In this document: positions 14,482-21,865 of the stretch, one piece after another
Numbering within the stretch: position 1 is the stretch's first letter
Layout of the letters: each line of letters begins with the position of its first letter
Assembly: GCA_964498075.1 (NCBI GenBank)
Contig: CAZCGA010000098.1
Span: 1 to 25,592 of the forward strand
DNA from: CAZCGA01 sp964498075
Lineage (GTDB): Bacteria > Desulfobacterota > Binatia > HRBIN30
Reading direction: 5' to 3'
DNA: 25,592 nucleotides
Translations under genes and position numbers: made by a program
The notes under the pieces: generated by a model
What the model was told of the DNA's origin: nothing
Database searches by the model: none
The model's input: the letters and a program-made list of their open reading frames with translations, nothing else

Positions 14482-16104
14482 ATGGACTGTGACCTCATCT
14501 TGCGAGGCGGCACGATTCTCGATGGAACAGGTGCGGAGGGTTTCGCCGGCGCGGTTGCGGTGACCGGCGGCCGCATCGCAGCGGTTGGCGACGTCGGCGA
14601 TCTGCATGGTCGGAGCGTGATCGACTGCGACGGCAAGGTGATCGTGCCCGGCTTCATCGACATGCACTCGCACAGTGATTGGGTCATCCCGCAGCCCGAC
14701 CACGGCGCGGTGCTGGCGCCGTTGCTCGAGCAGGGCATCACCACCATCGTCGGCGGCAACTGCGGCTGCTCGCCGGCGCCGTTTCTGCCCGGCAATCGGG
14801 AGTTGCTGCCGCTCGTCGGCCGCATGCTGCACGATCGCGATCTCGACTATTGCTGGACCGGCATGGGCGACTTCCTCGCGACCATCGAGCGTCAGGGCTT
14901 GGCGTTGAACCTCGCGCAGCTCGTCGGCCACGGCACGCTGCGCGCCGCTGTGAAACGTATGACCTCGTCAGCAGCGACGCCGGACGAGGTCGCCGCCATG
15001 GCCGACCTGGTGCGCGCGGCGCTCGACGAAGGGGCCATCGGGCTTTCGACGGGGCTTGGGTACGCACCCGGCGTGTTCGCCGACACCGATGAGCTGCTTG
15101 GGATCACGGCGCCGCTGAAGGAGCGCGATGGTGTCTACACCTCGCACGCCCGCAGCTACATCGCGCTCGGCCGCCTCGACGATCCGGAGCAAGTGCCGTC
15201 GAATCTGCGGGCGCTCGACGAGACCGCGGCGGTGTATCGTGCCCACGGCGTCCGCGTGCAACACTCCCACCTGATCTTCGTCGGCGACGCGACGTGGCCG
15301 ACCACCGATCGCGTGCTGGAGCATCTCGACCAGCTCGCCGCGGACGTCGACATCGCTTGCGACGCGTTCCCCTACGTCGGCGGCAACACCACGCTCGTGG
15401 TGTTCATGCCGCCGTGGGCGCTCACCGACTTGCGGGCGGCGGTGAACGATCCGGAACAGCGCCAGCGCGCCGCAGCGACGCTGAACTGGGTGCTGCCGCA
15501 CCTCGGCATGCGTTGGGCGGACACGCAGATCCTCTGGGTCCCGGATCGCCGCCTGGCACAGTACGAAGGCATGAGCATCGCCGACATCGCCCGCGCCCGC
15601 GGCACCGACGCGACCGAGACCTACCTCGATCTGGTCGGGGAGCTGGGGAGCCAGACGCGCATCATGAACTGGAACTACAGCGGCCGTGACGACGAGGAGG
15701 CGAGCTTGCGCAAGGTGCTGCAGCACCGGCTGACCTGCATCGAGACCGACACGATTCTCACCGGCAACGGCGTCGACAACCCGGCCTCGTACGGCACCTT
15801 CCCGCGCGTCCTCGGCCGTTACGTGCGTGAGTTGAAGCTGCTGTCGCTCGCCGACGCGGTGCGGCGCATGACGAGCCTGTCAGCGCAGCGCATGGGCCTG
15901 CGCGACCGCGGTCGCATCGCGCCGGGACTGGCGGCGGATCTGGTGGTCTTCGATCCGGCGACCGTCGGTGACCACACGACGCGGCAAGCACCGAACCGTT
16001 CGCCCGCGGGGATCGAGACGGTGGTGCTCAACGGGGTCGTGGTGGTCGGGAACGGTAAGTTTGATCGCGCGTCGCGCGCCGGCCAAGTGCTGCGTCGCAG
16101 CTGA
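14482..16104 (+). CDS. N-acyl-D-amino-acid deacylase (D-aminoacylase, amidohydrolase family 3)
   Basis: A 540-residue zinc amidohydrolase that would hydrolyse N-acyl-D-amino acids to the D-amino acid and a fatty or acetic acid. ATG at 14482 is chosen because AAGGAGG (14467-14473) sits eight bases upstream. The metal-site motifs are in order: GFIDMHSHSD (His62, His64), GGNCGCSP (Cys94, matching the metal-bridging Cys96 of D-aminoacylase), STGLGYAPG, TSHARSY (His222), QHSHLIF (His263) and ETDTILTGNG (Asp423). YGTFPRVLGRYVRE and GLRDRGRIAPGLAADLVVFD are the usual C-terminal signature. There is no signal peptide, so it is probably cytoplasmic. It lies 69 bp after the flavoprotein gene on the same strand and is closed by a strong hairpin at 16120-16155. 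D-glutamate or D-aspartate specificity cannot be excluded. Confidence 0.92.
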   Translation: MDCDLILRGGTILDGTGAEGFAGAVAVTGGRIAAVGDVGDLHGRSVIDCDGKVIVPGFIDMHSHSDWVIPQPDHGAVLAPLLEQGITTIVGGNCGCSPAPFLPGNRELLPLVGRMLHDRDLDYCWTGMGDFLATIERQGLALNLAQLVGHGTLRAAVKRMTSSAATPDEVAAMADLVRAALDEGAIGLSTGLGYAPGVFADTDELLGITAPLKERDGVYTSHARSYIALGRLDDPEQVPSNLRALDETAAVYRAHGVRVQHSHLIFVGDATWPTTDRVLEHLDQLAADVDIACDAFPYVGGNTTLVVFMPPWALTDLRAAVNDPEQRQRAAATLNWVLPHLGMRWADTQILWVPDRRLAQYEGMSIADIARARGTDATETYLDLVGELGSQTRIMNWNYSGRDDEEASLRKVLQHRLTCIETDTILTGNGVDNPASYGTFPRVLGRYVRELKLLSLADAVRRMTSLSAQRMGLRDRGRIAPGLAADLVVFDPATVGDHTTRQAPNRSPAGIETVVLNGVVVVGNGKFDRASRAGQVLRRS

Positions 16105-16119
16105 TGCCGCATGAAACAC

Positions 16120-16155
16120 AACGGCCCCCTGCGTCGTATGGCGCAGGGGGCCGTT
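16120..16155. terminator. Strong hairpin between convergent genes, probable bidirectional terminator
   Basis: A perfect 14-bp inverted repeat (16120-16133 with 16142-16155; left arm AACGGCCCCCTGCG) with an 8-nt loop lies between the convergent deacylase and PKD-like genes. The + side lacks a T-run; the - side reads into GTGTTTC, a weak one. Confidence 0.7.
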
Positions 16156-16186
16156 CGCTCGTGAACGTTTCCCAATCAGCAGTGTG

Positions 16187-16810
16187 CTAGGCGGCTGGCT
16201 GAGCAGCGCGCTGCGACCGCCACAGGCCCAGGCCGCCGACGCCAACCAGGATCGCCGCCAGAGCCGTCAGCCCCATCTGCGACGCGACCGGCGCTTGGCT
16301 TGGGAAAATGACCGCCGCCTGGTTGGTGAGGATGCTGAAATGATTCGGCGTAATGAACGTCAGGGATGGGAACAGCGGGATCCGGTTCCCGGTGAGGGCG
16401 CTTCCCGCATAGTTGGCACAACAGGTTGACGCGACTTTGATCGAGCGCGGGGTGTTCGAGCTGTACGTGTGCGAGAAGACGCCGCGGTATACGTGGGGCG
16501 GCCCCACCGCAACGGCGGGATTGATGGTTGCCCCCGGCAGAGTTGCCCCATCTCCCCAGTTGATCGCTGGAATGTTGAAGACTGTGATGAGGCCCAGAGT
16601 TCCGCCGTTTGGGTACACGACGGTCAGCGAGTTGGTCGACGTATACATGGTGACCGCAATATTCACCTTGTGGGTCGTCGGGTCCGCCGAAGTTACCGAG
16701 GCTTTGAGGCCGTCGATGTGGTGTGCCCATGCCGGCTGTACGGCAAGCGTGGCGGTTAGCAGCACCCCCATGACCAAGGCGATCCGCGGTGAGTTCCGTC
16801 TTTTACGCAT
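16187..16810 (-). CDS. Secreted PKD-like protein with IPTL-type C-terminal sorting helix
   Basis: A 207-residue exported protein. The ATG at 16810 is preceded by GGAGG (16817-16821 on the complement). A signal peptide spans about residues 1-29 (RIALVMGVLLTATLAVQPAWA). The centre has an INWGDG motif followed after about 27 residues by FSHTYSS, the pattern of a PKD-like beta-sandwich. The Cys pair at 130-131 is the only Cys. The C-terminus is a proline-containing lead (SQAPVASQMG), a hydrophobic helix of about 18 residues (LTALAAILVGVGGLGLW) and a basic end (RSQRAA), the layout of IPTL/PEP-CTERM sorting signals. I infer a cell-surface protein processed by an exosortase/archaeosortase-like enzyme, which is not in this window. 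It lies 122 bp downstream of the sulfatase/TPR gene on the same strand, with a weak TTGACT-containing promoter candidate in the gap. Function is unknown. Confidence 0.75.
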   Translation of the reverse strand: MRKRRNSPRIALVMGVLLTATLAVQPAWAHHIDGLKASVTSADPTTHKVNIAVTMYTSTNSLTVVYPNGGTLGLITVFNIPAINWGDGATLPGATINPAVAVGPPHVYRGVFSHTYSSNTPRSIKVASTCCANYAGSALTGNRIPLFPSLTFITPNHFSILTNQAAVIFPSQAPVASQMGLTALAAILVGVGGLGLWRSQRAAQPAA

Positions 16811-16932
16811 CGTTTTCCTCCGCTTGCTGTCGCTTCCCTCACGAAACTCGACAGGTAGGCTCCTACACGGAGGAGGGCGCCAAGTCAAGCGAAAATCCTG
16901 AGGCCTGTGGCCCCGTGGCCGGTAGGAGGGCG

Positions 16933-19734
16933 CTATTCGGCTGCCGGAGTTGCGGGTGCGGACGGCAGATCCGCCAACCGGCGGCGGATTTCCGCGGCTT
17001 GCGGGTGTTGCGGGGCGTGCCGCAGCACGGCGTTGTAGTGGATGCGGGCACGGGCCGGATCCGCCAGCGGACCCGCATACAGGTCGCCGAGCTCGAGGTG
17101 GACATCAGGTTGGCTCGGAACCTGGCGCAGCACTTCTTCAAACATCGCCGCTGACTCTTGGGGCCGGCCCGCCTTCCGAAGCGTCGTGGCCAGGTTGTTG
17201 CGTGCCTGCCAGTACGTGGGTTCGACCTCGAGGGCATGGCGGAAGGCGACCTCCGCCTCCGCAAAATGTCCCTGCTCGTCCAGCGCGATTCCGAGATTGC
17301 TCCACCCCTCGGCGAGCTTCGGTGCGATCTCCACGGCCCGCCGCGCGAGCCCTTCGGCGCGCTGCCAGTTCGTTCGGTTGATGGCGATCGCCGCCAGGTT
17401 GTTGAGCGCATCGGTTTGCTCGGGGTGCTCCGCGATGACCGCTTCGAATTCCGCCTCCGCTTCGTCGACCCGGCCGGAACGGTATAGGGCGATCGCCCGA
17501 TTGTTGCGCGCCCCGGGATGATCGGGGGCGCTCTCCAGCACGCGCGCGTACTCGGCCAACGCCTCAGCGGTCCGTCCCTGATCCGCCAACCAGGCGCCGA
17601 GGGCGACATGGACGTCCGGTCGAAACTCGGGGTCGAGCCGGATGGCTTCGCGTAAATGCCCCTCGGCTTCGGCACCGCCGCGACGGGCGAGCAGCATGCC
17701 CAGCCGCGCATGCAGATCTGTATCGTCCGGTTCCCGGCGCAACCCTTGGCGATACGACTCGACCGCCTCGTCCGTGTGGTCCGTACGCTCCTGCAGCTCG
17801 CCCAACAGCCGCCAGCCGAGCACCAGAAAGGGATCGTGCTCCAACGCCTTCCTCAGGCGGGTCTCGGCCGCCGCAAAGTCGCCCTGACGCATCTCCACCA
17901 AATGGGCGAACACCGCGTTGAGCCGTGGATAGTCGGGATTGTCAGCGAGCGCCTGACGGAGGATCTCTTCGGCCTCGCCGTCGCGATGCAGCTTCTGCAG
18001 CAGCTGCGCTTTCTGGATGTACGCGTCCGGGTCGCGCCGGTCGATCTCGAGAGCGGTTTCCACCTGCGCCAGAGCGGCCTCGTCTCGACCGCGTCGCGCT
18101 TGGAGCGTGGCATACAAGAGATGGAGGCGGGCGTACTTCGGATCGACGGTCAAGGCCTTTTGGAAGGCGCCTTCTGCGTCATCGAATCGCTTCAGCTCGG
18201 CGAGAACGTTGGCCAGCTCGATCAATGCGGCGAGGTTGTTGGGGTCCTTCTTCAGGATGGTCAGCAGCTCCTCTTCGGCTTGGGGATAGAGACGGTCACC
18301 GCTCAGCAGCCGCGCGCGCTCGAGCCCGACGTGCAGATCAATCACGTCCTTGGGGTCCGGACGGCTGCCCTCCGCGTGCAGGGCTCCGCTGCCCTCCGCA
18401 AGATAGCCGAGGCTGCGCAGCCGTTCGGCGGTCGCCGAGTCGAGCAGCAGCGTGACCTCACGTTCCGGTGCGCCCGCGCTCGGCAGAAACTCCTTCAGGG
18501 CCCGCTGCAGGTCGTGCGCGGCGCCCGGTTGCTGGGCGAACTGATTGGCGAGCTCGCGCGGATCGCGCTTGAGATCGTAGAGCTCGGGCCCGGGCGCATC
18601 GATGAACTTCCATTCGCCGACTCGCAGCACCCGCAGCTTGGCCCAGCCGTAGGTGTAGAACGGCAGGTAGGTCTCCGAGTACAGCGGCCGCAAGAAAGGG
18701 AGGTCGCGCCCCTCCATGAGCGGGACCGTGCTGCGTCCCGCCAGCGAGGCATCCGGGGCCATGCCGAACAGATCGAGCACAGTGGGCACGACGTCGACCT
18801 GACTCACCGGTGGCTCGATGCGCAGGCCGGCGGGTCCGCCGGGGAGCTTGACGATCCACGGGACGTGCAGCGTCGCGTCGTAAGCGAGGATGGCGTGCGT
18901 TTGCTCGCCGTGCTCACCCAAGCTCTCGCCGTGATCGCCGATCACCGCCACCACGACGCGCTGCTCTCCGCCGAGCCGGGGGTGCTCGAGCAGGTGACCG
19001 ATCTGCGCATCCATGTACGCGATCTCGCCGTCGTAGAGGCGATCCCGGTATTGGTCGCGATACGGCGGCGGCGGGGAGTATGCGGCATGTGGGTCGTAGA
19101 GATGCACCCAAAGGAAGAACCGATCGCCGGCGCTCAGCGTGTCGAGCCACGCCCGTGCCGCTTGCACGGTCACCTCCGCTGGGCGGTCCGGCACCATACG
19201 CGGCTGTCGTTCCCGCCCGGCGGCGAGGTCGTCATCATAGACTTCAAAGCCCTGATCGAGCCCGTAGCGCCGTTCCAACACTGCGGCGGACACGAAGGCG
19301 GCGGTCCGTAGGCCGCTCGCGCGCAGTCGTTCGGCCAGCGTGGTGACTTCCTGCGGGACATAGTGGGTGCCGTTGTTGCGGACACCGTGTCGCGGCGGAT
19401 AGAGGCCCGTGTGGATACTCGTGTGCGCCGGCAGCGTGATCGGCGCAACGGCAAAGGCATGCTCGAACGTGATCCCCTCGCGGGCCAACGTGGCGAGGGT
19501 GGGCGTTTCGATGTTGTCCGCGCCGTAGGGTTGCAAGTGATCGGCGCGGGTCGTGTCGACCGTTACCAGGAGCAGCGACCGTGCGTTGCGCGCGATGGTG
19601 AAGCGGGGCGGCGGGCCGACGGCGCGGCTGGAGTAGAACGTCCACGCCGCGATGCCGAGACCGGCAAGAATGAAGACGACGGAGACAGCACGCACGATGT
19701 TGGGCGACTTCGACGGGGAGGTTGTTGGCGGCAT
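16933..19734 (-). CDS. Membrane-anchored sulfatase-fold hydrolase/transferase with C-terminal TPR array
   Basis: A 933-residue two-part protein. One transmembrane helix lies at about residues 13-34 and the rest is probably periplasmic. Residues about 50-420 are a sulfatase/alkaline-phosphatase superfamily domain: VTVDTTRADHLQPYG (metal Asp60), PITLPAHTSIHTGLYP, LYDPHAAY, and IGDHGESLGEHGEQTHA (metal Asp267, His268). At the nucleophile position, where sulfatases have Cys or Ser of C/S-x-P-x-R, there is Thr100 (ACG, 19435-19437) and His104. True sulfatase activity is therefore doubtful; Thr nucleophiles occur in phosphotransferase branches of the superfamily such as lipoteichoic acid synthase. 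Residues about 480-925 carry roughly a dozen TPRs (for example RNNRAIALYRSGRVDEAEAE), suggesting protein-protein contacts. The GTG at 19788 was rejected in favour of ATG 19734, which starts right before the transmembrane helix, though the ribosome binding site is weak. Substrate is unknown. Confidence 0.88.
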   Translation of the reverse strand: MPPTTSPSKSPNIVRAVSVVFILAGLGIAAWTFYSSRAVGPPPRFTIARNARSLLLVTVDTTRADHLQPYGADNIETPTLATLAREGITFEHAFAVAPITLPAHTSIHTGLYPPRHGVRNNGTHYVPQEVTTLAERLRASGLRTAAFVSAAVLERRYGLDQGFEVYDDDLAAGRERQPRMVPDRPAEVTVQAARAWLDTLSAGDRFFLWVHLYDPHAAYSPPPPYRDQYRDRLYDGEIAYMDAQIGHLLEHPRLGGEQRVVVAVIGDHGESLGEHGEQTHAILAYDATLHVPWIVKLPGGPAGLRIEPPVSQVDVVPTVLDLFGMAPDASLAGRSTVPLMEGRDLPFLRPLYSETYLPFYTYGWAKLRVLRVGEWKFIDAPGPELYDLKRDPRELANQFAQQPGAAHDLQRALKEFLPSAGAPEREVTLLLDSATAERLRSLGYLAEGSGALHAEGSRPDPKDVIDLHVGLERARLLSGDRLYPQAEEELLTILKKDPNNLAALIELANVLAELKRFDDAEGAFQKALTVDPKYARLHLLYATLQARRGRDEAALAQVETALEIDRRDPDAYIQKAQLLQKLHRDGEAEEILRQALADNPDYPRLNAVFAHLVEMRQGDFAAAETRLRKALEHDPFLVLGWRLLGELQERTDHTDEAVESYRQGLRREPDDTDLHARLGMLLARRGGAEAEGHLREAIRLDPEFRPDVHVALGAWLADQGRTAEALAEYARVLESAPDHPGARNNRAIALYRSGRVDEAEAEFEAVIAEHPEQTDALNNLAAIAINRTNWQRAEGLARRAVEIAPKLAEGWSNLGIALDEQGHFAEAEVAFRHALEVEPTYWQARNNLATTLRKAGRPQESAAMFEEVLRQVPSQPDVHLELGDLYAGPLADPARARIHYNAVLRHAPQHPQAAEIRRRLADLPSAPATPAAE

Positions 19735-19794
19735 CGCGCCGTCATATATGGTCGTCCGCGGCTGTCTTTTCAAATGGAGGGGGAACACGATCCG
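19735..19794. promoter_or_regulatory. Short divergent intergenic region
   Basis: Sixty bases separate the start of the sulfatase/TPR gene from the start of the small periplasmic gene, so promoters for both must lie here or inside the genes. The AT-richest stretch is TCATATATGG near 19742-19750. GGAGGGGGA at 19776-19784 is the ribosome binding site of the + gene. No clear -35/-10 pair was found. Confidence 0.4.
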
Positions 19795-20316
19795 ATGAAT
19801 TGCAACTCACGCAAGCTGTCGATCGTCGCCGTCGGCGCTGCTGCTATGTTGGCCATCGCTACGCTCCCGACACTGGTGGCGGCAGACCCGACCCCCAGCG
19901 CCCCGTCCGTCACACCGGCCAGCGCAGCGTCGGAGATCAGTGGCGCAGACAAGACGCGGGCGTTGATCGAAGGGATCTGGTGGAACCAACCGGACATGAT
20001 GCAAGCGCTGCGGCTCAACCAGCAGCAGCGGCAGCAAATGGATCGGCGGTTGATGCAGCTGATCGAAGACCGCCGCGCCGCTCGGTCGCGGCTCATCGAA
20101 CAACAGCGGACGTTCGCCGACGCGCTGGCGCAGGGGAACTGGGACACGGCGCGCGCGGCGGGAGCAGTCCTCCGTCAGGGCGTGGCCGACGCCATTGATG
20201 CGCAGACCGGCCTGAAGATCGATGTAGTGTCGTGGTTGGACGGGGAGCAGCGCCAGATCTTCGTGCGCGACTATCCCAACCTGCTGCAGCGTCCCTGGGT
20301 GGTCGGAGCGCGGTGA
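19795..20316 (+). CDS. Small exported Spy/CpxP-like (LTxxQ-type) protein
   Basis: A 173-residue protein. ATG at 19795 is chosen because GGAGGGGGA lies 11 bases upstream; an in-frame ATG at 19774 sits within that site. A signal peptide is clear (KLSIVAVGAAAMLAIATLPTLVAADP), so the protein is exported. The mature part is almost entirely helical and rich in Gln and Arg (ALRLNQQQRQQMDRRLMQL followed by EDRRAARSRL). This resembles Spy/CpxP/zinc-resistance-associated proteins, which are periplasmic chaperone-like dimers with LTxxQ motifs; here the corresponding element is LRLNQQQRQQ. The resemblance is by eye and the assignment is tentative. It is divergent from the sulfatase/TPR gene and ends 12 bp before the convergent aldo/keto reductase. 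Induction by envelope stress would fit the family but no operator is visible. Confidence 0.6.
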   Translation: MNCNSRKLSIVAVGAAAMLAIATLPTLVAADPTPSAPSVTPASAASEISGADKTRALIEGIWWNQPDMMQALRLNQQQRQQMDRRLMQLIEDRRAARSRLIEQQRTFADALAQGNWDTARAAGAVLRQGVADAIDAQTGLKIDVVSWLDGEQRQIFVRDYPNLLQRPWVVGAR

Positions 20317-20328
20317 GCCGTCGGCGCG

Positions 20329-21300
20329 CTACCAGGCGTAGGCTTCCGGTGCCTGCCCCCCGGGACCCGGCCACATGCGATCGAGCTGAGCCAGCGCGTC
20401 GCCGCTCAATTTGATTTCCACGGCGCGCAGCGACCCGGTGAGCTGCTCCAGCGTGCGCGGTCCGATGATCGGCGCGGTCACGACGGGATTGTGGAGCAAC
20501 CACGCCACCGCCACGTCGGCGGGTGCTTCGCCCAGCTGCTTGCAGAACGTCTCGTACGCCTCGAGTCGGGCGCGGTGCTTCTCCAGTGTCTTCTGGATGC
20601 GCTCCGACCCCCGGCGGCCTGCGGACGCCTGGCGCGCGACGCCGCCGAGTAAGCCTCCGGCCAGCGGGCTCCACGGAATGAACCCAAGCCCGAAGGCCTT
20701 GCACACCGGGAGGACCTCCAACTCCACGGTGCGCGCGTTCAGGTTGTAGAGACTCTGCTCGCAGACGAGGCCCATGAAGTGGCGTTGCGCCGCCAGGCAG
20801 TTGGCCTGGGCGATGTTCCACGCCGCGAAGTTGCTGCTGCCGACGTAGAGCACCTTGCCGGCACGGACCAGCTGCTCCATCGCTTGCCAGATTTCCTCCC
20901 ACGGTGTGTCGCGGTCGACGTGATGCATCTGGTAGAGGTCGATGCGATCGGTCTGCAGGCGCCGCAAACTGTCCTCGCAGGCGCGGATGATGTGATAGGC
21001 GGAGAGATGCTGGTCGTTGGGTCCGCTACCCATGCGCCCGAAGACCTTGGTCGCCAGGACGATGCGCTCACGCCGGCCGTCGCCTTGCGCCAGCCAACGA
21101 CCGACGATCTGTTCGGTGATGCCGGCACCCGTCTGGCGACCATACACGTTGGCGGTGTCGAAGAAGTTGATGCCGAGCTCCCGGGCCTTGTCCATGATGG
21201 CCCAGCTGTCCGGTTCGCTGGTCAGTGGCCCGAAGTTCATCGTGCCCAGACACAGCGGGCTCACCTGCAAACCGGTTCGGCCGAGCTTGACGTCGTGCAT
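20329..21300 (-). CDS. Aldo/keto reductase
   Basis: A 323-residue NADPH-dependent aldo/keto reductase, which reduces aldehydes or ketones in the cytoplasm. ATG at 21300 is preceded by AAGGAG; an in-frame TTG at 21315 is less likely. The catalytic tetrad is visible: Asp48 and Tyr53 in FFDTANVYG, Lys85 in VLATKVFG and His126 in YQMHHVD. The C-terminal cofactor site (TAPIIGPRTLEQLTGSL) matches the family, where IPGxRxxxQ or IGPRT variants bind the NADP phosphate. The subgroup resembles the YajO/YghZ-like reductases rather than the aldose reductases. The Rieske gene ends 40 bp upstream on the same strand, so the two may be co-transcribed. Substrate is unknown. Confidence 0.93.
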   Translation of the reverse strand: MHDVKLGRTGLQVSPLCLGTMNFGPLTSEPDSWAIMDKARELGINFFDTANVYGRQTGAGITEQIVGRWLAQGDGRRERIVLATKVFGRMGSGPNDQHLSAYHIIRACEDSLRRLQTDRIDLYQMHHVDRDTPWEEIWQAMEQLVRAGKVLYVGSSNFAAWNIAQANCLAAQRHFMGLVCEQSLYNLNARTVELEVLPVCKAFGLGFIPWSPLAGGLLGGVARQASAGRRGSERIQKTLEKHRARLEAYETFCKQLGEAPADVAVAWLLHNPVVTAPIIGPRTLEQLTGSLRAVEIKLSGDALAQLDRMWPGPGGQAPEAYAW

Positions 21301-21340
21301 CGTGATCTCCTTCAATCAGGTGGCACGCGTGGCGGCGCGA

Positions 21341-21721
21341 TCACCCTTCTGCGGTAGCGCCACCGGCGTCGGGCCAGGTGGCGATGACGTCGTCGCCGCG
21401 AACGGTGAGCGGCACGCGGGTCAGGAACTTCCCGAACGGCGGTCCGGAGACGCACTCGCCGCTGTCGGGCTGATAGCAAGCACCGTGGGTGGCACACTGA
21501 ATGTACTGCAGGTCTTCGGTCATGAACTGATTGTCGATCCAGTCCATGCCCATCGGCACGTGGCAGCAGCGGTTCACGTAGGCGTACAGCGTGCCGCTGT
21601 GGTTGACGACGAAGCATTCCTCCTCGCCTGCGGGGCTGCGCAGCAGGAACTTCTTGGTGGCTCCGGGCTGCAGCTCGCCGACGCACGCCACCACGACGGC
21701 CCCGTTGCGCTCGTTCACCAT
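21341..21721 (-). CDS. Rieske [2Fe-2S] ferredoxin-like protein
   Basis: A small Rieske protein of 126 residues when started at ATG 21721. In-frame upstream starts (ATG 21775, GTG 21862) would give up to 173 residues, but the extra N-terminus looks non-family and no start has a clear Shine-Dalgarno sequence, so the boundary is uncertain. The cluster ligands are Cys52 and His54 (CCH, with Cys as the middle residue) and Cys76 and His79 (CATH). The following GACYQPDSGECVSGPPFG is the typical Rieske proline-loop region. The domain is about the size of stand-alone ferredoxins of oxygenase systems, but no oxygenase large subunit is in this window. An additional Cys next to the cluster ligand and Cys82 and Cys90 are present. 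It lies just upstream of the aldo/keto reductase on the same strand. Confidence 0.85.
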   Translation of the reverse strand: MVNERNGAVVVACVGELQPGATKKFLLRSPAGEEECFVVNHSGTLYAYVNRCCHVPMGMDWIDNQFMTEDLQYIQCATHGACYQPDSGECVSGPPFGKFLTRVPLTVRGDDVIATWPDAGGATAEG

Positions 21722-21865
21722 CGCCAGCACGCTAACACAGCCGCCCGATGGATTGAATGGAGTTGCCGCGCGCATCGCTGGGACACTGGCCGGTCCGAGT
21801 GCAACCGTTCCTCGATTGTGCAAGATGCTCTGCTCGCTTGATGCCGACCCTAACAACGACACGCC

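Noticed and set aside
17656..19311. Open frame of 551 codons on + within the sulfatase/TPR gene
   Set aside because: Antisense shadow; no known motif, and the minus strand encodes a clear sulfatase-fold domain plus TPRs.
19363..19794. Upstream extension of the Spy-like gene frame
   Set aside because: It is antisense to the sulfatase domain; ATG 19795 has a ribosome binding site and begins a signal peptide.
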